Positions 26,357 to 35,000 of a DNA stretch of 47,876 bases are shown piece by piece. The notes beneath the pieces were generated by a model that searched no databases, was not told where the DNA came from, and worked only from the letters and a program-made list of their open reading frames with translations. Within the stretch, counting starts at the first letter, position 1, and each line of letters opens with the position of its first letter. The position numbers were made by a program, and so were the translations under genes. This DNA comes from Candidatus Poseidoniaceae archaeon. GTDB lineage: Archaea; Thermoplasmatota; Poseidoniia; Poseidoniales; Poseidoniaceae. The DNA lies in the NCBI GenBank assembly GCA_028822845.1, contig JAPKCS010000012.1, positions 1-47,876 of the forward strand. Reading direction: 5' to 3'.

Positions 26357-27202
26357 ATGGCGCGTGACTACAACCTCAAACCTGCACCTGTCGAAGGAGT
26401 CAAAGCCGTTGAGGCTGGTGCATCCTACATCAACCGACGTCAATTCCTCAGGTATGGATTCAACACCGCAACCGGTGTGATGGCAGCCTCGCTTGGCGTG
26501 CTCGGCTTTGCTTCGATCCTCCTACCTCCTGGCGGAAGCACCGCTGGTGAACTCGGCGTGGTCTACTGGGCCAAGGGTCGAGAAGATGAAGCATGGTACG
26601 GAGCCAAGCACGAACAACTGATGACCAAGACTGATTTCGTTGAAGAAGCTGCAAAGTCCAACACTGGCACGGCAGGCGCCGCAGGAATCTGGAACGGCGT
26701 CCCCGTTGTGGTCACCTACGTGAATCACTCAGAAAACAAAGACACACCCGTCTCCGGAGGATTGGCTCGCTTCCAATTCATGGAAGGGGTCGATGAAACA
26801 GGAAAAACCATTGGGCACTTTGAAGATTTGAGTGACACCGACCCTCGGATTTTCCCGTCAGAGAACATTGTCATGATTTTCGCACGCTGCACTCACTTGT
26901 GCTGCATCCCCGGTTGGCAATTGATCTCAAACTCGTTCACTGAAGACTCGTGGTCCCCCGGTGGTGGCGACGATGGTGGCACCAAGTTGTTCTGTATCTG
27001 CCACTCTTCTCGTTTCGATCCAACCGCTCTTGAAATGAACACAAACCGAAACCGTTCCAACGGTTCCACCTTCAAGTACGCAGGTATTCGAAAGGCCGGA
27101 GGACCTGCTCCTGTCGGCCTACCACTGATTCCAATTGAACTCAACGGTGATGTCATCGAAGGCATCACAGACTACATAGATTGGTACACATACTGCGACT
27201 GA
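26357..27202 (+). CDS. Rieske iron-sulfur protein of a bc/b6f-type complex
   Basis: 281 residues. The twin-arginine-like NRRQFLRYG precedes a membrane anchor (about 38-58). The cluster-binding boxes are CTHLCC (Cys178, His180, disulfide Cys183) and CICHSS (Cys213, disulfide Cys215, His216), giving the two Cys and two His ligands of a [2Fe-2S] Rieske centre. The usual Gly of CTHLGC is Cys here, so box 1 has a third cysteine. The longer spacing before the boxes is typical of archaeal Rieske proteins. It takes the first electron from quinol on the outer face. It precedes the cytochrome b gene by 10 bases. Confidence 0.93.
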   Translation: MARDYNLKPAPVEGVKAVEAGASYINRRQFLRYGFNTATGVMAASLGVLGFASILLPPGGSTAGELGVVYWAKGREDEAWYGAKHEQLMTKTDFVEEAAKSNTGTAGAAGIWNGVPVVVTYVNHSENKDTPVSGGLARFQFMEGVDETGKTIGHFEDLSDTDPRIFPSENIVMIFARCTHLCCIPGWQLISNSFTEDSWSPGGGDDGGTKLFCICHSSRFDPTALEMNTNRNRSNGSTFKYAGIRKAGGPAPVGLPLIPIELNGDVIEGITDYIDWYTYCD

Positions 27203-27212
27203 GGTGATTTGA

Positions 27213-28079
27213 ATGACAACAATGTTCTGGATTTTGTGGTTTTTCATCGCTTTCGTCATCGTCTTGGTAGCGTTAACCCTCCGTAAGGAAAACGATGACC
27301 TTCCTCGTCGTGAAATCCTCCGTGCCGTGGAGTCAACCGGCAAAATGGGTTTTGCTGAGCGTTTATTCCTGTGGATCTTCTCATGGCTCGACACACGGTT
27401 CCGCCTCCAAGATTATTGGAACATGTCAAAGGGTGCCTACTACAACATGCACCGACAAATGCCGTTAACGCACGCTGAGAAGTACAAGCTCAGAATCATT
27501 TGGTATTGGTACCCCTTGTATTGCCTCGGTGGCATTTCGTTCCTTTCATTCATTATCCTCGTCGTCACAGGAACCGTCCTGGGCATCTACTACGTGCCCG
27601 GAGGCGAAGGCGATCCGTCCCCCGCTTACGCCAGCATGCAATTCATCATGACCGAATTACCGTTTGGTTACATCATCCGTGCTGTCCATCACTGGGCGAC
27701 GCACTTCATGGTTGCCAGTGTGTTCCTCCATATGTGCCGAGTGTACTTCACGGGTGCTTACCGGAACCCTCGGGAACTCAACTGGCTCATCGGTGTGGCC
27801 CTGATGGCACTCACCATTGTGTTTGGTTACTCTGGTTACCTTCTGCCATGGGACTCTCTAGCGTACGGTGCTGCCGTGATCGGTATCAACCTGGCTAACT
27901 CGAGTCCTCTTGTCGGGAAGTATGTGGCAACCCTGCTGTTCAGTGGTTCTTCATTGACGCCACGAACCGTGACACGAATGTATTTCATTCACGTCTTTAT
28001 TCTCCCTGTGATTGTGACAACGCTGATCATTATTCACTTATTCATTGTCTGGGTGCAGGGCATTGCAGAACCACATTGA
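27213..28079 (+). CDS. Cytochrome b, N-terminal (b6-type) subunit
   Basis: 288 residues. An extra N-terminal helix (1-22) is followed by an amphipathic stretch and four core helices. Heme ligands are in place: His159 and His173 (spacing 14) in helix B, and His260 and His275 (spacing 15) in helix D. The 15-residue spacing is typical of b6f-type and not mitochondrial bc1-type cytochromes, in line with a split cytochrome b. GYLLPWD is also conserved. It carries both b hemes and the quinone sites of the complex. The C-terminal half of cytochrome b is on the next gene. Confidence 0.93.
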   Translation: MTTMFWILWFFIAFVIVLVALTLRKENDDLPRREILRAVESTGKMGFAERLFLWIFSWLDTRFRLQDYWNMSKGAYYNMHRQMPLTHAEKYKLRIIWYWYPLYCLGGISFLSFIILVVTGTVLGIYYVPGGEGDPSPAYASMQFIMTELPFGYIIRAVHHWATHFMVASVFLHMCRVYFTGAYRNPRELNWLIGVALMALTIVFGYSGYLLPWDSLAYGAAVIGINLANSSPLVGKYVATLLFSGSSLTPRTVTRMYFIHVFILPVIVTTLIIIHLFIVWVQGIAEPH

Positions 28080-28097
28080 TCTTTGGAGGTATAAATT

Positions 28098-30926
28098 ATG
28101 GGACTTATTGAGAATCTTGGCCGTGTTGCTTCTTCCTATATGGAAGAAAAGGAACAACTCCAAACTGCTGGAGAAACGCGTGAACGAACCCGAACTGGTC
28201 ACGGTTTTTGGCCACAAGAGGTGCTGCGTGATTCGATTATCTTCGCCTTCATGGGAGCAGTCTTGCTGTTCTACGCTTGGCTGATTCCACCACCGCTCCA
28301 CGGTGCTGCTGATCCCTACGCACAAGCTGGGTTCGTGTTCCCTGATTGGTACGTACTGTTCTCATATGGCTACCTCCGATGGGGCGAATACCTGCCACAA
28401 TTCACCGTTCCAACTGGTTTCGTTGGTGAAATCGTCGGCCAACCTGTGTTCCCTTGGAACGCTGCATGGTGGGGCGCTGCACTGACTGGAATTCCAGTGA
28501 GTATTCTTGCCCTCCCTCCATTCTTGGGTGGCAGAGAGAAGCGACCTGTTGAAGACCCGTGGTTTGCCACTGCCGGTGCGGTCTACCTCGCGCATATTTG
28601 GTTTATCTCAGTCTTTTCGATCAATATCTTCCTCGAGTTATATGGGAAGAATCGTTCTGATTATTGTAAGTTGGACAGCCATGGCGATCTGTTATGTGGG
28701 ACGAGATCCCCCTGGCTAGCAGATGCATTCAACTCGATTCCTTGGGTCATGACCGGTGTTTTGGCTTGGATTTGTATTTACTTCATCTCTCGAGCCTTGC
28801 TCGTCAAAGCATTGGGTGCTGGCTTCAAACCAGGACACGCCAAACAAATCCTCATTGGAACCCTCCTCATTTCGACCGCAGGAACCGTTGCCACATGGGA
28901 CACCTATGATGACGGATTCTGGGACCAAGGTGGTCTGTTGACCATCAAGGGATTAACCCACGATTACTACCCTGAACTGGAAGCAATGCGCACTCAACCG
29001 ACGGATGTCCACGTGCACGATGTCAACGAATTCACTGACGACCGAGGATGGAGTGAAGACGGTATTGTCCCGGCCACTGCATGGCTTGACTGGAGCATTT
29101 ACCAACCCTCACGCTACGTCATCACAGATTTCACCGATTCGAACGGGCATCAAAGCGCTCAATTCGGCATCAACGCTGCTGCCGACTCCACCGCCTTCAA
29201 CGGCGGAGAAGGTTGGACCACCGCTGGCGCATTTACCGTCACCGAGGACCTCAACCACTTCCCAGAAGGGCATCATGAAAGCGTCGAGACCCTGACCACT
29301 GATCTTGCTTGTGAGTACCGAGCCTCTGAGCGGAAAATCAACGATATCGGTACAGTGTCCATGCTCTCGAGCACACTCACCGTCACTGACAGCAACGGCA
29401 AGACCATGACCAGTTTCGATAACTGCGTAGGGGACACCATTGAGCTGCCCGTAGGCGAGTACACCTATGCATACACCGTGGAAGTCAGTGGAGCGCTCGC
29501 CTACAATGACAGCATTGTAACCGAAACCTCGTTCGCCATCGCCTCATTCCAACCTTTGCTGGTTTGGACTGAAGATGCACCACCCGCTCTTGCTGGACGA
29601 ACTGTTGACCTAACCAATGAAAGCCAAATGGCAATCGGCGGCACAGCCTATGCAGCGATTGAAAACCCAACCTTCCACACCAACCCAAAGGCCCTCGATG
29701 CAAAACTGACCTACGCCATGTTCATCCCTTGTTTGACCTTTGGTGCCATGGTCTTCGTCCTTCTTCGTTCCATGGCCCGTGGCTATGAGTTTGAGATGAA
29801 CAAGTGCTACGGCTGTGACCTTTGCGATGACGCATGCCCCGTTCGTTTGTTCAACGCAGGTGACAAACTGAACATCATCTACAACTCGTGGAACAATGAA
29901 GACGACGGTGTACCGTTGTATTCTTGCCTGACATGCACGGCGTGTACCAACGCATGCCCTCAACTGGTCAACTACGATTCATACGTCGACATCCGACGCT
30001 CGTTGATCGTTGGTGGACCACAAGCTGAAATCCCTCACACGGTGTTGCAAGCAGTGCTTGCTGCTGAAGCAGAAGAATCTGCAGACGATGATTTCGTGGC
30101 CGTTGAAGATTACCCAATCACATCCAACATCGGTTACTACCCAGGATGTGTTGATTACCTCGACCAAGAAATGGTCTTCTCCCACGTCAATGAAGGTGAG
30201 ATGAACCTCGGTGATTCAACCACAGCAGCGTTCACCCTCTTCGATGAGATGGACGTTGATGTCAACTACCTCGGACGAGATTTCCTCAAGTGCTGTGGCC
30301 ACGACCAGAAGTGGCAAGGTCTTGATGAGGTCTTTGACAAGCTCAAGGCTTACAACCAGAAGAAGATCAAACAATCCGGAATCGACACCCTGGTGTCCTC
30401 CTGTGCAGAATGTTTCCGAACCTTTGCCCGGGATTACGAACTTGAAGGCGTGAAGGTCATGCACACCACTGAATTCTTGACCGAGAACGGCTTCGATATG
30501 AACCTCAAAGCGGAAGAAGAAACAACGGTCACCTACCACGACCCTTGCCGTCTTGGCCGCCAAATGGGAGTTTACGATGAACCTCGAAACTTGATCGCTG
30601 GCGTCGAAGGTGTGGAACTCGTCGAAATGGAACACAGTGGCGAAGACGCCATGTGCTGTGGTGTCTCAAGCATGATGTCATGCAATGAGAACGCTCGTGC
30701 TCTGCGTGTCACACGGATGGAAGAAATCCGTGCCACAGGTGCTGATACCATGTTGACGTCCTGCCCCAAGTGTGTCTCTCACTTTGAATGCCTCAAGTTC
30801 GAAGGCGATGAGCGCTATGCTGACATCGAGATCCTCGACGTTGTCTCCTTCCTTGCTCGCCAAGTCGATGCCAAGAAAGCCAAAGCAGCGGCTTCAGTTC
30901 AGCCTTCAACAACCATTGAAGCTTGA
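28098..30926 (+). CDS. Fusion: cytochrome b C-terminal domain (subunit IV-like) plus HdrD-like Fe-S/CCG protein
   Basis: 942 residues. The N-terminal part has the Qo-site motif as PDWY (82-85, usually PEWY) and about five helices to residue 266. A domain of about 270 residues is predicted outside the cell (267-536), followed by a last helix (537-556) with a positive RSMARGY stop. Two ferredoxin-type [4Fe-4S] motifs follow (Cys570/573/576/580 and Cys610/613/616/620). Two CCG domains come next (CCG at 732-734 and 853-855, each followed by an SCxxC). The second half matches HdrD, GlpC and LutA-type proteins. Topology places the PDWY loop outside and the CCG half in the cytoplasm, as both functions require. 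It probably exchanges electrons between a cytoplasmic couple and quinone or heme b. The substrate is unknown. Confidence 0.88.
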   Translation: MGLIENLGRVASSYMEEKEQLQTAGETRERTRTGHGFWPQEVLRDSIIFAFMGAVLLFYAWLIPPPLHGAADPYAQAGFVFPDWYVLFSYGYLRWGEYLPQFTVPTGFVGEIVGQPVFPWNAAWWGAALTGIPVSILALPPFLGGREKRPVEDPWFATAGAVYLAHIWFISVFSINIFLELYGKNRSDYCKLDSHGDLLCGTRSPWLADAFNSIPWVMTGVLAWICIYFISRALLVKALGAGFKPGHAKQILIGTLLISTAGTVATWDTYDDGFWDQGGLLTIKGLTHDYYPELEAMRTQPTDVHVHDVNEFTDDRGWSEDGIVPATAWLDWSIYQPSRYVITDFTDSNGHQSAQFGINAAADSTAFNGGEGWTTAGAFTVTEDLNHFPEGHHESVETLTTDLACEYRASERKINDIGTVSMLSSTLTVTDSNGKTMTSFDNCVGDTIELPVGEYTYAYTVEVSGALAYNDSIVTETSFAIASFQPLLVWTEDAPPALAGRTVDLTNESQMAIGGTAYAAIENPTFHTNPKALDAKLTYAMFIPCLTFGAMVFVLLRSMARGYEFEMNKCYGCDLCDDACPVRLFNAGDKLNIIYNSWNNEDDGVPLYSCLTCTACTNACPQLVNYDSYVDIRRSLIVGGPQAEIPHTVLQAVLAAEAEESADDDFVAVEDYPITSNIGYYPGCVDYLDQEMVFSHVNEGEMNLGDSTTAAFTLFDEMDVDVNYLGRDFLKCCGHDQKWQGLDEVFDKLKAYNQKKIKQSGIDTLVSSCAECFRTFARDYELEGVKVMHTTEFLTENGFDMNLKAEEETTVTYHDPCRLGRQMGVYDEPRNLIAGVEGVELVEMEHSGEDAMCCGVSSMMSCNENARALRVTRMEEIRATGADTMLTSCPKCVSHFECLKFEGDERYADIEILDVVSFLARQVDAKKAKAAASVQPSTTIEA

Positions 30927-30971
30927 ATCCTAAAGCAGCCACTTAACTTGGCAGATACGGCAACCACACCG

Positions 30972-30995
30972 CCGCATGGACACAAGTCCATGTGG
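30972..30995 (+). terminator. Stem-loop after the respiratory operon
   Basis: A 10-bp stem (30972-30981 with 30986-30995, one G-U pair) closes a 4-base ACAA loop, 46 bp after the fusion gene stop. No T-run follows directly, so it may be an RNA-processing or stability element, not a true terminator. The symmetry could also be a binding site for a regulator of the downstream dehydrogenase. Confidence 0.5.
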
Positions 30996-31056
30996 TCAGT
31001 GTGTAGGAAAAAAACTGCAACCAGCATCTTAACAAAACAGTCTCAAAGGTGAATAT

Positions 31057-31968
31057 ATGAAGAAGATCGGAATCAAGTGGAAGGTCGAAGACATGACCAG
31101 CCAGAAAGGCAAGCTGGCCATCATCACAGGATCCAACACAGGCATTGGTTACCAAATGGCCTTGGCACTTGCGGATAAGGGAGCGATGGTTGTGCTTGCG
31201 TGCAGGAATCTCGAAAAAGGCGAAAAAGCACGAGCAGAGATCATTGATTCATCACCAAATGCCCTAATCACGGTCGAAGAACTCGATTTGGCGAACCTCG
31301 AAAGTATCGAGGCATTCGGGCAACGCCTTACCAAGAGCCACGACCATGTGGATATTTTGATTAACAACGCAGGGGTCATGATCCCTCCACAGTCAACCAC
31401 TGCGGATGGTTTTGAATTGCAAATCGGTACCAATCATTTCGGACATTTTGCACTCACTTCCCACCTTATGCCACTCCTTTCTGCAGCAAAGCATCCAAGG
31501 ATTGTCACGCTTTCCAGCATTGCCCATTGGTCAGGTCGAATTGACCTCAACGACATCAATGGCAAGGCGAAAAAATACGACAAATGGGCCATGTACAGCC
31601 AGAGTAAACTGGCCAACCTGCTCTTTGCTCTCGAACTCGATCGAAGGCTCAAGGCAGCAGGTTCTCACATCGAATCCTTCGGCAGCCACCCTGGTTATTC
31701 AAACACAGACCTCCAGAGGCATTCCTTGGCCTGGCGATGCTTGAACCCACTCTTCGGCATGAAACCAATAAAAGGTGCAGCACCCACACTCTATGCTGCA
31801 ACGATACCCGATGCCATCAACCATCGATACTGGGGTCCAATCGGAATCCTCGAAGCACGTGGATGGACAGGAAAGGCCAAGATCACCGCAAGGGCTGCTG
31901 ATGAAGAAATGGCTCGTAAATTATGGGAGCACACCGAAGCACTCACTGGCATTAAATTCCAACTATGA
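31057..31968 (+). CDS. Short-chain dehydrogenase/reductase (retinol-dehydrogenase-like)
   Basis: 303 residues. A Rossmann fold with the cofactor loop TGSNTGIG (24-31), ACRN after the second strand (favouring NADPH), a NNAG motif, and catalytic Tyr180/Lys184 in YSQSK with a preceding serine in LSS. Overall closest in pattern to the retinol dehydrogenase/protochlorophyllide reductase branch (WSGRIDLNDIN, SKLANLLFALEL). The real substrate cannot be named; a lipid or terpenoid alcohol or ketone is possible. It has its own upstream region (TATA-like stretch near 31027-31036) and is not tightly joined to the respiratory operon. Confidence 0.85.
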   Translation: MKKIGIKWKVEDMTSQKGKLAIITGSNTGIGYQMALALADKGAMVVLACRNLEKGEKARAEIIDSSPNALITVEELDLANLESIEAFGQRLTKSHDHVDILINNAGVMIPPQSTTADGFELQIGTNHFGHFALTSHLMPLLSAAKHPRIVTLSSIAHWSGRIDLNDINGKAKKYDKWAMYSQSKLANLLFALELDRRLKAAGSHIESFGSHPGYSNTDLQRHSLAWRCLNPLFGMKPIKGAAPTLYAATIPDAINHRYWGPIGILEARGWTGKAKITARAADEEMARKLWEHTEALTGIKFQL

Positions 31969-32023
31969 ACACCAGACAAGCGCAGTTGATTCATGCCCAG
32001 GCAGCGCTAAACTAAGCCATCCT

Positions 32024-35000
32024 TCATTGGTCGTAAACGATCCAGGATTCAGAACTTGCATCGAAGTAGGAGAGGGTTCCATCAGCAGCCTTCGACCAGT
32101 TGACACCGTCTTCTTCCCACTCTTGGGATGTTTCTCCAATCGTTGGAACCGATTTATCTGATGCGTTCATCTGGCTTTCGGTTTGGGAATCAGCGTAATT
32201 GGCTTCGGCAAAGGCCGAGCCCATTTCAGGTTCAGTCTCATTCTGACGGACCACAAGAAGAGCGCCTAATCCGCAGAGAACAAGCAGTGCAATGATGGCG
32301 TAGGCAAGACCTCCTCCACCCTTCTGTTCAACTGCAGCTTCTGAGCGAGTTGCATCAAACGGTGCGTCATCAAAGCGATCGGAAACGCCGTCACCATCGG
32401 AATCAAGCGTTTCGTTGGCATCGAACACGAAGTCATCGACTTCGTCATTCACGCCATCACCATCGGTATCGATTTGGTTGAGGCCACAGCCTTCATCGTC
32501 GATGACAGTTTGATTGGAATCCGTACCTTTGCATAAATCGGCGACGTTGAAAACACCATCTTCATCGTCGTCTTTCTGATGCTCTGAACATCCTTGAAGA
32601 TCGGGACCATGTCCAGCGCCCGTGTCACGGCATTCGTCATATGCATCCTTGATGCCGTCCATGTCCTGATCGGTTTGTGTTTCGGAACATCCTGTTGGAT
32701 CGACCTGTTCACCCTGAGGGGTTGCCGCACAATCGTCAATCGTGTTGTCGATCGTATCATCATCGTCGTCGTACTGTTCTGGCGAACATCCTGATGCATC
32801 CGGAGTGGCATCGAGCGCTGTGTTTGGGCACGCATCGACATCATTGTTGAATGAATCATTGTCGTCATCGCGCTGTGAGTCGGAACAACCAGTTGAATCA
32901 GCTTCTTCGGTCTCTGGAGTCATTGGGCAGAAATCATCTGCATCCATGACGGCGTCCATGTCCGTGTCGCGCTCACTGGCGGCACATCCTTGGCCATTGA
33001 CTGGAACACCTGGGGCGCTCATTGGGCAGTCATCGACGTCGTTGCTAACACCGTCATCGTCGCTGTCCAATTGCTCATCTGAGCATCCTGCAGCATCGAT
33101 GATTGCACCAAGCGTGGTCGAAGGGCAAAGATCGAATGCATCCATTACACCATCGTTATCAGCGTCTTCTTGGGAGCCTGAGCATCCAAACATATCGACT
33201 GATTCGCCGGCTGGAGTTTCAGGACAAGCGTCCTGATCGTTTGCAACACCATCGAGGTCATCGTCCATCTGTGAGGTGCTGCAACCGAATGTGTCAACAA
33301 CTTGGCCAGCAGGGGTACCGAGGCATTGGTCCCCATCGTTGCCCATGGCGTTGTCGCCATAGCCATCGTTGTCTGCATCCATCCACTGTGTTGCATCTGC
33401 TGGGAAGGCATCAGGGGCGTTTCCTGTCGGATTGTCACCGTAACCGTCACCGTCAGCATCCTGCCATTGTGTGCCATCAGTCGGGAAATGATCGGGATCG
33501 TTGCCAGCTTGGTTATCGCCAAAGCCATCCCCATCTTGATCGAACCATTGAGTTGGTTCGTTTGGGAAGAGGTCTGCGTCGTTGCCACCAGCATTGTCAC
33601 CATAGCCATCGCCATCAGCATCGACCCATTGAGTCGAGTCGGTGGGGAAGGCGTCGGGTTGGTTTCCTGCAGGGTTGTCACCATAGCCATCACCATCGGT
33701 GTCGGACCATTGTGAACCATCGTTAGGGAATTGATCACCGTTGGTACCGTTTGGGTTATCGGCGTAACCATCGTCATCGTCGTCAGCCCATTGGGTTGAA
33801 TCAGTTGGGTATTCATCAGCATTGTTTCCAGAGGCGTTGTCTCCATAGCCGTCACCATCAGCATCTGACCATTGCGTCGGGTCGTAAGGGAAGGTATCGG
33901 AATTGTTGCCTTGTGTGTTATCGCCATACCCATCCCCGTCGATGTCTGACCATTGTGATGAATCTGTAGGGAAGGCATCTGGGCTGTTGCCATTGGCATT
34001 GTCTCCATAACCGTCACCATCCATGTCAGAATACTGGCTTGAATCGTATGGGAAGTCGTCGACATCATCGTTGTAACCATCGCTGTCAGAATCTTTTTGA
34101 GAAAGTTCACAACCGTCCATATCGACCATTGAACCAGCGGCCGAGTTCGGACAGAGGTCGAATTCGTTGGCAACACCATCGTTGTCATCATCGATGAAGA
34201 GGTTGAAACAGTCACTGTCGCCAATCAGTTGAACACTGGCTGCAGAGTAAAGCAGAACTTCTGCACAATAGGTTCCAGACATGTTCGGTGTCGAATAAGT
34301 GAAGGTTGGCATGCTCATGTTTTGGGCCGATGCTGTGAAATTCATTATGGTGGATGAAGCAATGTTTGCACCTGCTTGGTCGACAACACGAACTTGGTAT
34401 CGATAGGAATCGCCAGTCACGAGGTCTGAACCCTTGACGTCCACGTTGTTTGTGACTGAGGTGCTGCTTGTTGAGTAGGCATCGATCACCATCGATGGCA
34501 ATTGTGGAATAAAGTCTGAGGCGTGGAAGCCAATGTACCCATCATTTGCGGACAGGTTGATCGGGGTGTTTGCGTAGGAGAGCAAGCCGACCAAAGCATG
34601 GATGTCCCCCGTGGTGATTCCGGTCCAGTTTACGGACCACATTTCCGAAGTGGTTGTGCTGGTGAAGTTCTCGGTTTGTTCGTAGACCACCGAAACTGCA
34701 AGTGCCAACTCCACATCATTGGAAGTAGTATAATTATTTTCAAACTGGACGATATCGTAGACGAACCACCACAAGGTGTAGTCCGTGTTGAGTGAAAGGT
34801 TGGTTGCTGTATGCTCCCCTGTGGTGGAAGAAAGTGCCTCAGATTCGAGTATTTCGAGGTAGGTGCAATCAAAATCCATGTTCAAGAGGTTACCAGAAGC
34901 ATCCATTAGGTCAGATTCTACACAGAAATTTGATTCAATCATGACCGGTGTCGATGTTGTCACAGTCGTCGAATAATTCGAGCCTGTTGCGTTGAAACTA

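Noticed and set aside
33340-34060. CRISPR-like array, because of regular about 81-bp spacing
   Set aside because: The repeats are in frame, encode Ca-binding units and have no constant repeat/unique spacer pattern; no cas gene is nearby.
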